A stretch of DNA of 64,000 nucleotides from Streptomyces rishiriensis (GTDB taxonomy: Bacteria; Actinomycetota; Actinomycetes; Streptomycetales; Streptomycetaceae), in NCBI RefSeq assembly GCF_003112535.1, contig NZ_BEWA01000021.1, positions 62,001 to 126,000 on the forward strand. Reading direction: 5' to 3'. The position numbers were made by a program, and so were the translations under genes. Positions 1 to 9,100 of this stretch are shown piece by piece (positions within the stretch are counted from its first letter, which is position 1; the number at the start of each line of letters is the position of its first letter). Under the pieces are notes generated by a model, which was given only the letters and a program-made list of their open reading frames with translations, had not been told where the DNA came from and made no database searches.

Positions 1-1257
1 CGCCCAGGCGAAGTCACGCACCTTGGAGGCGGTCGCCGTGGTGACGGTGCGTCCGCTGGAGCCGGCGGCGTCGACCGAGGTCCCGGTGGCCGGTACCAGC
101 AGGCTCGTCGGGTGGTCGAGGACGACCTTGAAGTCGGCGGCCAGCGAGTAGAAGGACTCGCCGTTGTTCGTGTACGGGTCCAGGTGCCAGCCCGCCCCGT
201 CCTTGACCGCCAGCACGGGCAGCGCGTTGCCGATGAAGGCGAACGCCCCGTCATGGCCGAACCGGTCGGCGCCGCTGGGCACGGTGATGCCGAGGTCGAA
301 GCCGATCGTGGCGCTCTGCCCCTGGGCGAGGGGCGCGGCGAGGGTGATCTGCAGTGCCGTGCAGGCGACCGAGAGGGCGCCGGCGGTGCCGCCGGTGACG
401 TTGCCGACCGTGATCGGCATCGCGGAGCAGGTGCCGTGGTAGTTGTCCCACAGCCGCAGGTACACCTCGCTGAGCGGGGTGGAGGAGGCGTTGGTGAAGG
501 TCGCGCTCTCGTGGCCGGTCCAGACCGTGCCGGCGGTGTTGCCGGTCAGGTTGACGGTGTACGACGGGGCGGCCGGGGTGCGGGTGGAGTCGGCCGGCGG
601 CACGGTGTCGCCGGAGGTGTCGAGCGCGATGTCGTCGAGGACGAAGCTCGACTGGAGGCTGGAGTCCTCGGTGCCGGTGAAGGCGAGGCTGACGGTCTGT
701 CCCGCGAAGGCCGACACGTCGAACGACTTGCGCACGTAGCCGGCGTTCTTGTCGAGGTTCGAGTACGTGGCCAGCGTCGTCGTGCCGATCTTGGCGGTCA
801 GCTTGTCGTACGCGGTGGACGAGGTCGTCTCGGCGGTGTCGACGTGCAGCCAGAAGGTGAGAGTGGCGGCCGCGCATCCGGACGGGATCGTGACGCTCTG
901 GGAGAGCGAGTCGGTGTGGGTGCTGCCGACGCCGTCCAGCCAGGCGAAGGCGGCGCCGCCGTGAGCGGTCTGGCCGGTGCGGCTGGTGATCACGCTGGTC
1001 GAGGACTGCGTCCAGGGCGAGGCGCCGCTCTCGAAGCCGCCGTTGACGACGACCTGGGCGGGCGTGCAGGCGGCGGCCGCCGCCGGGCCGGCGTCCGGGG
1101 GCGTGACGGATGACGCGGACGCGACCTTCCCGGACGGAGGGGCAGCCGGAGCGGCGGCCGGTGCGGCTGCCACGGGCGTGGCGGGGAGCGAGACGGCGGC
1201 CAGCGCGGCGAGGGTGAGTGCGCTCGCGGCGAGGGCCTTGCGGGGCGTGGGTCTCAC
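1..1257 (-). CDS. Secreted M1-family metallopeptidase, 5' part (runs off the left edge)
   Basis: The reverse strand is open from a GTG at 1257 to base 1, giving 419 residues without a stop. The GTG has an AAAGGAG ribosome site 7-8 bases upstream; the ATG at 1261 is in a different frame. Residues 1-35 form a Sec signal peptide: Arg/Lys, a long Ala/Leu core, then Ala-rich cleavage region. Residues of about 65-200 form a beta-rich module starting near NGGFESG, resembling the ligand-binding modules on secreted Streptomyces enzymes. From about 235 the sequence (YTVNLTGN, ESATFTN, LRLWDN, DPYTNNGESFY) matches the N-terminal beta domain of Streptomyces M1 aminopeptidases as I remember them. The HEXXH zinc motif would lie beyond the edge, so activity is inferred. 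It is divergent from the nitrate reductase gene. Confidence 0.7.
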   Translation of the reverse strand, partial: MRPTPRKALAASALTLAALAAVSLPATPVAAAPAAAPAAPPSGKVASASSVTPPDAGPAAAAACTPAQVVVNGGFESGASPWTQSSTSVITSRTGQTAHGGAAFAWLDGVGSTHTDSLSQSVTIPSGCAAATLTFWLHVDTAETTSSTAYDKLTAKIGTTTLATYSNLDKNAGYVRKSFDVSAFAGQTVSLAFTGTEDSSLQSSFVLDDIALDTSGDTVPPADSTRTPAAPSYTVNLTGNTAGTVWTGHESATFTNASSTPLSEVYLRLWDNYHGTCSAMPITVGNVTGGTAGALSVACTALQITLAAPLAQGQSATIGFDLGITVPSGADRFGHDGAFAFIGNALPVLAVKDGAGWHLDPYTNNGESFYSLAADFKVVLDHPTSLLVPATGTSVDAAGSSGRTVTTATASKVRDFAWA

Positions 1258-1628
1258 ACATGGCTCCTTTGCGGCGGCCGGGTTTCCGGCCTGCTCGGTT
1301 GCTGTCCCTCACGGTGTGGGTGTGCCGGAGGGCGGTGCGCGCGACGGCTGCCGGAAGCGTGACAGATTTGACGCGATCATGCCATCCGCTCTCGGCAAAG
1401 GGTCTTCCCGCACTCCTTCGTCCCCGTCCGCCTCCGCCTACCCTGAGGGGCTGCCCCGGCGCTCACATCCGGTCGCCGCTCGCTGTGCGCCGGGCTTAAC
1501 CCCCGGCCGCCGGTCCGGGAGACACCTGTGTAATGCACGGTTCGTACGGTCGCAGAGGCTTGCAGAGGCTGTCGTCAGGCTGATCGGCAGACAGAAATCA
1601 GACAGAGATCAGACAGAAAGGGGCGCCT
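1258..1628. promoter_or_regulatory. Divergent intergenic region between peptidase and nitrate reductase
   Basis: These 371 bases separate two divergent genes, so both promoters should be here. No convincing -35/-10 pair was recognised. The half next to the nitrate reductase gene carries two sets of short tandem repeats: GCAGAGGCT at 1552-1560 and 1562-1570, and three 11-base units at 1588-1620. I looked for a GlnR-type nitrogen box and found none that I would defend. Confidence 0.5.
1588..1620 (+). repeat. Three 11-bp tandem repeats in the nitrate reductase leader
   Basis: The units are CAGACAGAAAT, CAGACAGAGAT and CAGACAGAAAG, end to end. The last unit runs directly into the AGAAAGGGG ribosome-binding region of the gene starting at 1629. 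The stretch is unusually A-rich for this genome. Such an array could bind a regulator or an RNA-binding protein, but that is inference. Confidence 0.85.
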
Positions 1629-4600
1629 GTGGCCGCGCCGGACCTGCGGACCGACTGCGCGACCGAGACGAAGGTGCGCACGGTCTGCTCGTACTGCGGT
1701 GTCGGCTGCGGCATGGTCCTCGACATCGGCTTCGGGCCCGACGGCCGTCGTACGGTGCTGAAGGCGTCCGGCGACAAGCGGCATCCGGCCAACTTCGGCC
1801 GGCTGTGCACCAAGGGCGCGACCACCGCGGACATGCTCGCCGCACCCGGCCGCCTGAGCACCGCCCTGGTCCGCCCGGACCGTGGCGAGGAGGCGGAGCC
1901 CGCCCCCGTGGAGACGGCCGTCGCCGAGACGGCGCGACGGCTGCGGAAGATCGTCGACGAGCACGGCCCCGACGCGGTCGCCCTCTACGTCTCCGGCCAG
2001 ATGAGCCTGGAAGCGCAGTACCTGGCGAACAAGCTCGCAAAGGGTTACCTGCGCACCAACCAGATCGAGTCGAACTCCCGGCTGTGCATGGCAAGCGCGG
2101 GAACCGGTTACAAGCTGTCTCTCGGCGCCGACGGCCCGCCCGGCTCCTACGAGGACCTCGACCGGGCGGACGTCTTCCTCGTCATCGGTTCCAACATGGC
2201 CGACTGCCACCCCGTCCTCTTCCTGCGGATGATGGACCGGGTGAAAGCGGGTGCGAAACTGATCGTCGTCGACCCCCGCCGCACCGCCACCGCCGCCAAG
2301 GCCGACCTCTTCCTGCAGGTCAGGCCGGGCGCCGACCTCGCGCTGCTCAACGGCCTGCTGCACCTGCTGCACGAGAACGGCCACACCGACCCCGACTTCG
2401 TCGCCGCGCACACCGAGGGCTGGGAGGCGATGCCGGAGTTCCTCGCGGACTACCCGCCCGCCGTCGTCGCGGAGCTCACCGGCATCCCGGAGGCCGATCT
2501 GCGCGAGGCCGCCCGGCTGATCGGCGAGGCGGGGGAGTGGACCAGCTGCTGGACCATGGGCCTCAACCAGTCCACGCACGGCACCTGGAACACCAACGCG
2601 CTCGTCAACCTCCACCTCGCCACGGGCGCGATCTGCCGCCCGGGCAGCGGGCCCTTCTCCCTCACCGGTCAGCCCAACGCCATGGGCGGCCGGGAAATGG
2701 GTTACATGGGTCCGGGGCTGCCCGGCCAGCGCTCCGTCCTCGTGGACGCCGACCGTGCCTTCATCGAGCGCCTGTGGGGGATCGAGCCGGGCACGATCAG
2801 GGCGGACGGCGTCGGCAAGGGCACCGTCGAGATGTTCCGCAAGCTGGCCGACAAGGACATCAAGGCCTGCTGGATCATCTGCACCAACCCGGTCGCGTCC
2901 GTCGCCAACCGCAGGACGGTCATCGAGGGGCTGGAAGCCGCCGAGTTCGTCGTCACGCAGGACGTCTTCGCCGACACCGAGACCAACGCCTACGCCGACG
3001 TCGTCCTGCCCGGCGCCCTGTGGACCGAGACCGAGGGCGTCCTCGTCAACAGCGAGCGCAACCTCACCCTCGCCCGGCCCGCCGCCGACGCGCCGGGAGA
3101 GGCCATGGCGGACTGGCGGCTCATCGCGGCCGTCGCCTGCGCCATGGGTTACGAAAGCGGCTTCTCCTACGACAACGCCGAGCAGATCTTCGAGGAGATC
3201 AAGCAGGCCCACAACCCGGGAACCGGTTACGACCTGCGCGGAGTCACGTACGACCGGCTGCGCGCCGCCCCCGTGCAGTGGCCGGCCGCCACCGCCGACG
3301 GCCCCGACCGCAACCCGATCCGGTACGTGAACGCCGACGGCTCGCTCACCTTCCCCACGCCCTCGGGCCGGGCCGTGTTCCACCCGCGTCCGCACGTCCC
3401 GCCGGCCGAGATGCCCGACGACGACTACCCGTTCGTCCTGAACACCGGCCGTCTGCAGCACCAGTGGCACACCCTGACCAAGACCGCCCGGGTGGCCAAG
3501 CTGAACAAGCTCGATCCCGGCCCGTTCGTCGAGGTGCACCCCGAGGACGCGGCCGCCCTCGGCCTCGCCGACGGCGACTCCGTCGAGGTCGCCTCGCGGC
3601 GCGGGCGGGCCGTGCTGCCCGCCGTCGTCACCGACCGCGTGCTGCCCGGGTCCTGCTTCGCCCCGTTCCACTGGAACGACCTGTTCGGCGAGTACCTCAG
3701 CGTGAACGCGGTCACCAGCGACGCCGTCGACCCGCTGTCCTTCCAGCCCGAACTCAAGGTGTGCGCGGTGTCCCTGACGAAGGTGTCGACACCGGTTTCC
3801 GTGCAGTTTCCGTCGGCCGAGGCGCCGGTCGCCACGACGCCGGCCGCCCCCGTCGGCGCACCGACCCGCGCCCCGGCCACGGTTCCGGCCCCTGCCACGG
3901 CCGCCACGGCTCTCGGCTCTGCCGCAGTCACGGATGCCGTTCCCGGCGGGCTCCCGGACCGGCTCGCCGGCGGGGCGCTCGTTCCCACGGCGGTCCAGCC
4001 CTCGGCGGCCGCCGTCTTCGGTCTGGAACCCGCCCCGCCGCCCGTCCTGACCGAGCTGGAACGGCGTTACCTGGTGGGCTTCCTCGCGGGCGTCCCGGCC
4101 GGCGCGCCGGGGGTCCCGGTCCTGCCGCCGGACGCGCCGTTCAGCCCCGAACACGCCGCGTGGGTCAACGGCACGTTGGCCGGCATGTACTCCCGCGCCG
4201 GCGCGGCCCCGTCGTCCGCGCCGGCGCGGCAGGTCGTGATTCTGTGGGCCTCGCAGACCGGCACCGCGGAGGACTTCGCCGCCGCCACCGCCGCACGGAT
4301 CACCGAGGGCGGACACGCGGCCTCCCTGGTCGCCATGGACGAGGCGGATCCCGCAGCCCTGCCCTCCGACGCCGATCTGCTGCTGATCACCAGCACCTTC
4401 GGCGACGGCGACGCACCCGACAACGGCGCCGGCTTCTGGGACGGCCTCGCCGCGCTGGGCACCGGCCGGCTGGAAGGCCGCCGCTACGCCGTCCTCGCCT
4501 TCGGGGACTCCTCGTACGACGACTTCTGCGGGCACGGCCGGCGGCTGGACCGCCGTATGGACGAACTCGGCGCGCTCCGGCTGGCCCCGCGCACCGACTG

Positions 4601-5972
4601 CGAGCCGGACTACGAGGCGGAGGCGGAAGCCTGGCTGGACCAGGTGCTCACCGCCCTGAAGGAGGCCACGGAGCCGCGGCCCGACGTCTCCGTCGAGCCC
4701 TCCGCCGCGCAGTCGGACTCCGTTGCGAAAGCGGTTCCCCACGCTGTTACCGCGACCCCGGCATCCACCATCACGTCACCCCCCAACACGTCACCGTCCA
4801 ACAACACGCCCCTCGCAGCCCCGCCCGTCGCCGTCCCGCCCCGCTCCAGGCGCCCCGTGCCCGTCACCGCCCGGCTCACCGGCAATCGCCTGCTGAGCCG
4901 TCCGGGCTCCGGCAAGGAGGTCCGGCGCTTCACCTTCGACACCCGCGACAGCGAGACCCCGCTCGTCTACGAGGCCGGAGACGCGCTCGGCGTGCGACCC
5001 CTCAACTCGCCCGACCTGGTGGCGGAGTGGCTGGCCGTCACCGGGCTGGACGCCCACACCCGCGTGCGGCTCGACGGCGTCGGCGAGGCGCCGCTCGGCG
5101 AGGCGCTGCTGCGCCATCTCGACATCACGCGGATCACCCCCGCCCTGCTCCGCTTCACCGCCGACCGCACCCGCGACCCGCGCGAACTGCGCAAGCTGCT
5201 GCGCCCCGACAACAAGGACGAGCTGGCGAAGTGGTCGTGGGGCCGTCAAGCCGTCGACGTGGCGGCCGAGTTCGGCGTCCGCGCCGACGCCCAGGACTGG
5301 GCCGAGCAGCTCGGGCGGCTGCAGCCGCGGCTGTACTCCATATCGTCCAGTCCGCTCACCGACCCCCGTCTCGTCTCGCTCACCGTCTCCGTCGTGCGGT
5401 ACGAGAACCTGGCCGGCCGGTCCCGGCAGGGCGTCTGCTCGCCCTTCCTCGCCGACGCCGGGCCCGGCGCCGAGATCCCCGTCCATGTGCAGCGCTCCGC
5501 GCACTTCCGGCCGCCCGCCGATCCGGCGACCCCGATGGTGATGGTCGGGCCGGGCACCGGCGTCGCACCCTTCGTCGGATTCCTCGAGGAACGCCGGGCC
5601 CGCGGGCACCGGGGGCCCAACTGGCTGTTCTTCGGCGAGCAGCGCCGGGCGACGGACTTCTACTACGAGGAGGAGCTGACCGCCCTGCTCGCCGACGGCG
5701 CCCTCGCCCGTCTCGACACCGCTTTCTCCCGCGATCAGCGGGCCAAGGTCTATGTCCAGGACCGGATCCGCGAGCACGGCTCCCATCTGTGGTCGTGGCT
5801 CCAGGACGGGGCCCACTTCTACGTCTGCGGCGACGCCTCCCGCATGGCGAAGGACGTGGACCGGGCCCTGCGGGACGTCGCGGTCGTCCACGGCGGCCTG
5901 GGCGAGGCGGAGGCGGCGGCCTATGTGAAGCAACTCGCCTCCGACAAGCGGTACGTGCGTGACGTGTATTGA
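1629..5972 (+). CDS. Assimilatory nitrate reductase fused to an NADPH diflavin reductase
   Basis: This 1447-residue protein should reduce nitrate to nitrite in the cytoplasm using NADPH, with its own electron-transfer module. Residues 1-720 are a molybdopterin oxidoreductase: the [4Fe-4S] ligands are C20, C23, C27 and C60 (CSYCGVGC, LCTKG), followed by the Mo-bisMGD core and a dinucleotide-binding domain near 575-690. An Ala/Pro linker (about 715-865) leads to a flavodoxin-like FMN domain starting near V869 (ILWASQTGTAEDF). A second linker follows, then an FAD domain with RLYSISSSP at 1234 and an NADPH domain with GPGTG at 1307-1311, ending in an aromatic residue like CysJ. Proteins of this build are annotated as bifunctional nitrate reductase/sulfite reductase flavoprotein. 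The start is GTG with AAAGGGG upstream. No transporter or nitrite reductase gene lies beside it. Confidence 0.93.
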   Translation: MAAPDLRTDCATETKVRTVCSYCGVGCGMVLDIGFGPDGRRTVLKASGDKRHPANFGRLCTKGATTADMLAAPGRLSTALVRPDRGEEAEPAPVETAVAETARRLRKIVDEHGPDAVALYVSGQMSLEAQYLANKLAKGYLRTNQIESNSRLCMASAGTGYKLSLGADGPPGSYEDLDRADVFLVIGSNMADCHPVLFLRMMDRVKAGAKLIVVDPRRTATAAKADLFLQVRPGADLALLNGLLHLLHENGHTDPDFVAAHTEGWEAMPEFLADYPPAVVAELTGIPEADLREAARLIGEAGEWTSCWTMGLNQSTHGTWNTNALVNLHLATGAICRPGSGPFSLTGQPNAMGGREMGYMGPGLPGQRSVLVDADRAFIERLWGIEPGTIRADGVGKGTVEMFRKLADKDIKACWIICTNPVASVANRRTVIEGLEAAEFVVTQDVFADTETNAYADVVLPGALWTETEGVLVNSERNLTLARPAADAPGEAMADWRLIAAVACAMGYESGFSYDNAEQIFEEIKQAHNPGTGYDLRGVTYDRLRAAPVQWPAATADGPDRNPIRYVNADGSLTFPTPSGRAVFHPRPHVPPAEMPDDDYPFVLNTGRLQHQWHTLTKTARVAKLNKLDPGPFVEVHPEDAAALGLADGDSVEVASRRGRAVLPAVVTDRVLPGSCFAPFHWNDLFGEYLSVNAVTSDAVDPLSFQPELKVCAVSLTKVSTPVSVQFPSAEAPVATTPAAPVGAPTRAPATVPAPATAATALGSAAVTDAVPGGLPDRLAGGALVPTAVQPSAAAVFGLEPAPPPVLTELERRYLVGFLAGVPAGAPGVPVLPPDAPFSPEHAAWVNGTLAGMYSRAGAAPSSAPARQVVILWASQTGTAEDFAAATAARITEGGHAASLVAMDEADPAALPSDADLLLITSTFGDGDAPDNGAGFWDGLAALGTGRLEGRRYAVLAFGDSSYDDFCGHGRRLDRRMDELGALRLAPRTDCEPDYEAEAEAWLDQVLTALKEATEPRPDVSVEPSAAQSDSVAKAVPHAVTATPASTITSPPNTSPSNNTPLAAPPVAVPPRSRRPVPVTARLTGNRLLSRPGSGKEVRRFTFDTRDSETPLVYEAGDALGVRPLNSPDLVAEWLAVTGLDAHTRVRLDGVGEAPLGEALLRHLDITRITPALLRFTADRTRDPRELRKLLRPDNKDELAKWSWGRQAVDVAAEFGVRADAQDWAEQLGRLQPRLYSISSSPLTDPRLVSLTVSVVRYENLAGRSRQGVCSPFLADAGPGAEIPVHVQRSAHFRPPADPATPMVMVGPGTGVAPFVGFLEERRARGHRGPNWLFFGEQRRATDFYYEEELTALLADGALARLDTAFSRDQRAKVYVQDRIREHGSHLWSWLQDGAHFYVCGDASRMAKDVDRALRDVAVVHGGLGEAEAAAYVKQLASDKRYVRDVY

Positions 5973-6152
5973 CGGGAGTCACCAAAAAGGAACCGGGGCG
6001 ACCGAGTGCACCAAGTGGCGTTACGCCGAAGAGAGTTGATATTCGGCCATCGCGGCGCGTCTATGTTCGTTTATCCAACAGGAGTGGACAAGATCTGACG
6101 CACCCTCCGTCCGTGCAGAGCCGCACGGTTCGCCTTGAGGAAGGTCGTGGTC

Positions 6153-9100
6153 ATGACCCACCCGCACGAGTCGTCCATGGACCGACCGGACCGCCCCCGG
6201 TGGGCGGAGCCGCACCGCACCCCACGGCCGGCGGTCAGCCGCCGCCGTCTGCTCGAAGGATCGGCCGCCGTTCTCGGCGCGCTCGCCTTGTCCGCGCCCT
6301 CCGCCGCCCACCGCGCCGTCGCGGCCGACGCCGCCCCCGAGTGGAACGGCCGGGTCGACGTGTTCCGCCTCGGCGCCGAGGCCCCGCACACCACCCTCAT
6401 GCCGTACGCGGACCTCGACCAGGCCCTGGCCGCCGACCGCACCCGCTCCCCGTACCGGCTGAGCCTGGACGGGCCCTGGAGGTTCGCCCACGCCGAGCGC
6501 CCCGGTGACCGCGACGTCGACTTCCACCGCACCGACCTCGACGACAGCGGTTGGGGCACCATCCCCGTCCCCTCCGCCTGGCAGCTGCACGGTTACGACC
6601 GCCCGGTCTACGTCAACATCACCTACCCGTGGTGGGGCCCCAACGGCCTCGGCGAGGAGGCGCAGCCACCGGCCGCACCCACCCGCTACAACCCCGTGGG
6701 CCAGTACCGCCGCACCTTCACCGTTCCACGCGGTTGGACGGGACGCCGGACGTTCCTTCACTTCGAAGGGGTCAAATCGGCCCATTACGTGTGGATCAAC
6801 GGCGAGCTGGTCGGTTACCACGAGGATTCCTACGATCCCGCCGAGTACGACATCACCGAACACCTCAAGCCGGGCGTCAACCAGGTCGCCGTGGAGGTCT
6901 ACCGCTACTCCGACGGCGACTGGCTGGAGGACCAGGACATGATCCGGCTGAGCGGCATCTTCCGCTCGGTCTACCTGTACTCCACGCCGGCCGTGCACCT
7001 GCGCGACTTCCGGCTGGAGACCCCGCTCAGCCAGGACTACCGGGCCGCCGACCTTGCGGTCACGGCGAGCGTGCGGGACTACGGAGGGCAGGGGGCGGGC
7101 CGGTACTCCGTCGAGACGCAGCTCTACGACGACCGCGGGCACCCGGTCTGGTCCCGGCCGCTGCAGCAGGCCGTCGCACTCGGCGCGGGCGAGGAGACGA
7201 CCGTCCGGGCCGCCAGGGCCGTGCCCGCGCCGCGCCTGTGGTCGGCCGAACACCCCGAGCTCTACACCGCCGTCCTGCGCCTGCGGGACCAGGCCGGCAA
7301 AGTGATCGAAACCCTTTCCCACCGGGTCGGCCTGCGCGAGTTCGCGCTCAGGGACGGCCTGATGCGCATCAACGGCAAGCCGGTGTCGCTGCGGGGGACC
7401 AACCGCCACGAGATGCATCCCGAGCACGGCTCGGCCCTCACCCGGGCGGACCTGGTCGAGGACATCGGCGTCATCAAGCGGCTGAACATCAACACCGTCC
7501 GCACCTCGCACTACCCCAACAACCCCCACTGGCTCGAACTCGCCGACGAGTACGGCCTGTACCTCGTGGACGAGACCAACCTGGAGACCCACGGCATCCG
7601 GGGCGAGTACCCCGGCGACCACGCCGAGTGGACGAGCGCGTGCGTGGCGCGCGCCCAGAGCATGGTCCACCGCGACAAGAACCACGCGTCGGTCGTCATC
7701 TGGTCCCTCGGCAACGAGGCCGGCGGCGGCAGCACCTTCACCGCCATGCACGACTGGATCCGCTCCTACGACACCACGCGTGTCATCCAGTACGAGGGCG
7801 ACGACCGCCCGGGGATCAGCGACATCCGCTCCGAGATGTACGACAGCCCCGCCCGCGTCGAGGCACGGGCCAAGGACACGAGCGACACCCGGCCGTACGT
7901 CATGATCGAGTACTCCCACGCCATGGGGAACTCCAGCGGGAACTTCAAGAAGTACTGGGATCTGGTGCGCCGCTACGACGTGCTCCAGGGCGGCTGGATC
8001 TGGGACTTCGTCGACCAGGCCCTCGCCTGGCCCACTCCGACCCGCAAGCTGTTCACCGAGGCCGGACCGGCCGCGCTGCGCGGTGAGATCGTCGCGCCCA
8101 GCGGCGTCTTCACCCGTGACAAGGGCGTCCGGGGCGGCACGGTCTTCGCCCGGGACGCGCGCCTCGACCTCACCGGCTCGCTGACCCTGGAGGCCTGGGT
8201 CACCCCGGGCGTAACCGGTTACCACCAGCCCATCCTCGCCAAGGGCGACACCCAGTACGCCCTCAAGCAGAGCGACCGGACGCTGGAGTTCTTCATCTAC
8301 GGCAGCGGCCAGTGGGTCACCGCCGGCTGGGCCCTGCCCGACGGCTGGACCGGCGCGGAACACCATGTGGCGGGCGTCTTCGACGCGACGGCGGGCACCC
8401 TGACCCTCCACGTCGACGGCGCGGTCCGGGCCACCCGGACCACCACGGTGCGCCCCGCCGTGAACACCGCGCCCCTGTCGCTGGCCACCGACGTCGACAA
8501 CCCGACCCGCGAGTTCAGCGGCTCCGTCCGGCGGGCGCGCGTGTACGCCCGGGCGCTGAGCGCCGCCGAACTGGCCGACGCCGGCCGCGCTCCCGGCGAC
8601 GACGGCGTGCGGTTCTGGTTCGACGCGGCCACCGTCGCCTTCACCGAGAAGCGGCCCCGCGAGCGGACGTTCCACGCCTACGGCGGCGACTGGGGCGACA
8701 ACCCCAACGACGGGCCCTTCTGCGGCAACGGCATCGTCACCGCCGACCGCGGGCTGACCGGCAAGTCCGCCGAGGTGAAGCGCGTCTACCAGGCGATCGG
8801 CGCCGCGCCCGCCGCGGGCCGCGCGCTCGCCCCCGGCGCGGCCGTCACTCTCACCAACGAGTACCTCTTCACCAACGTCCGCGACTTCGACGGACGGTGG
8901 GAGCTCGTCGCCGACGGCAGGGCGGTGCAGCGCGGACGGCTGAGCCGCGCGCAGCTGGACGTCGCGCCGCTGTCGAGCAAGGACGTCACCGTGCCGTTCC
9001 GGCTGCCGCGCGACCCCGCGCCGGGCGCGGAGTACTTCCTGCAGCTGTCGTTCACCACCCGGGAGAGCACGAAGTGGGCGAGGGCCGGACACGAGGTGGC

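Noticed and set aside
1259..1261. ATG as start of the M1 peptidase
   Set aside because: It is in another frame; the frame with the signal peptide starts at the GTG two codons along.
1258..1628. GlnR-type nitrogen box before the nitrate reductase
   Set aside because: No gTnAC-n6-GaAAC-like pair could be aligned without several mismatches.
1575..4742. Long open frame on the reverse strand opposite the nitrate reductase
   Set aside because: Composition is Gly/Arg/Asp/Val-biased without any domain; it is the mirror of a real GC-rich gene, whose motifs and codon bias are on the forward strand.
6135..6137. TTG as start of the beta-galactosidase
   Set aside because: It overlaps the GAGGAAGG ribosome site, which is correctly spaced for the ATG at 6153.
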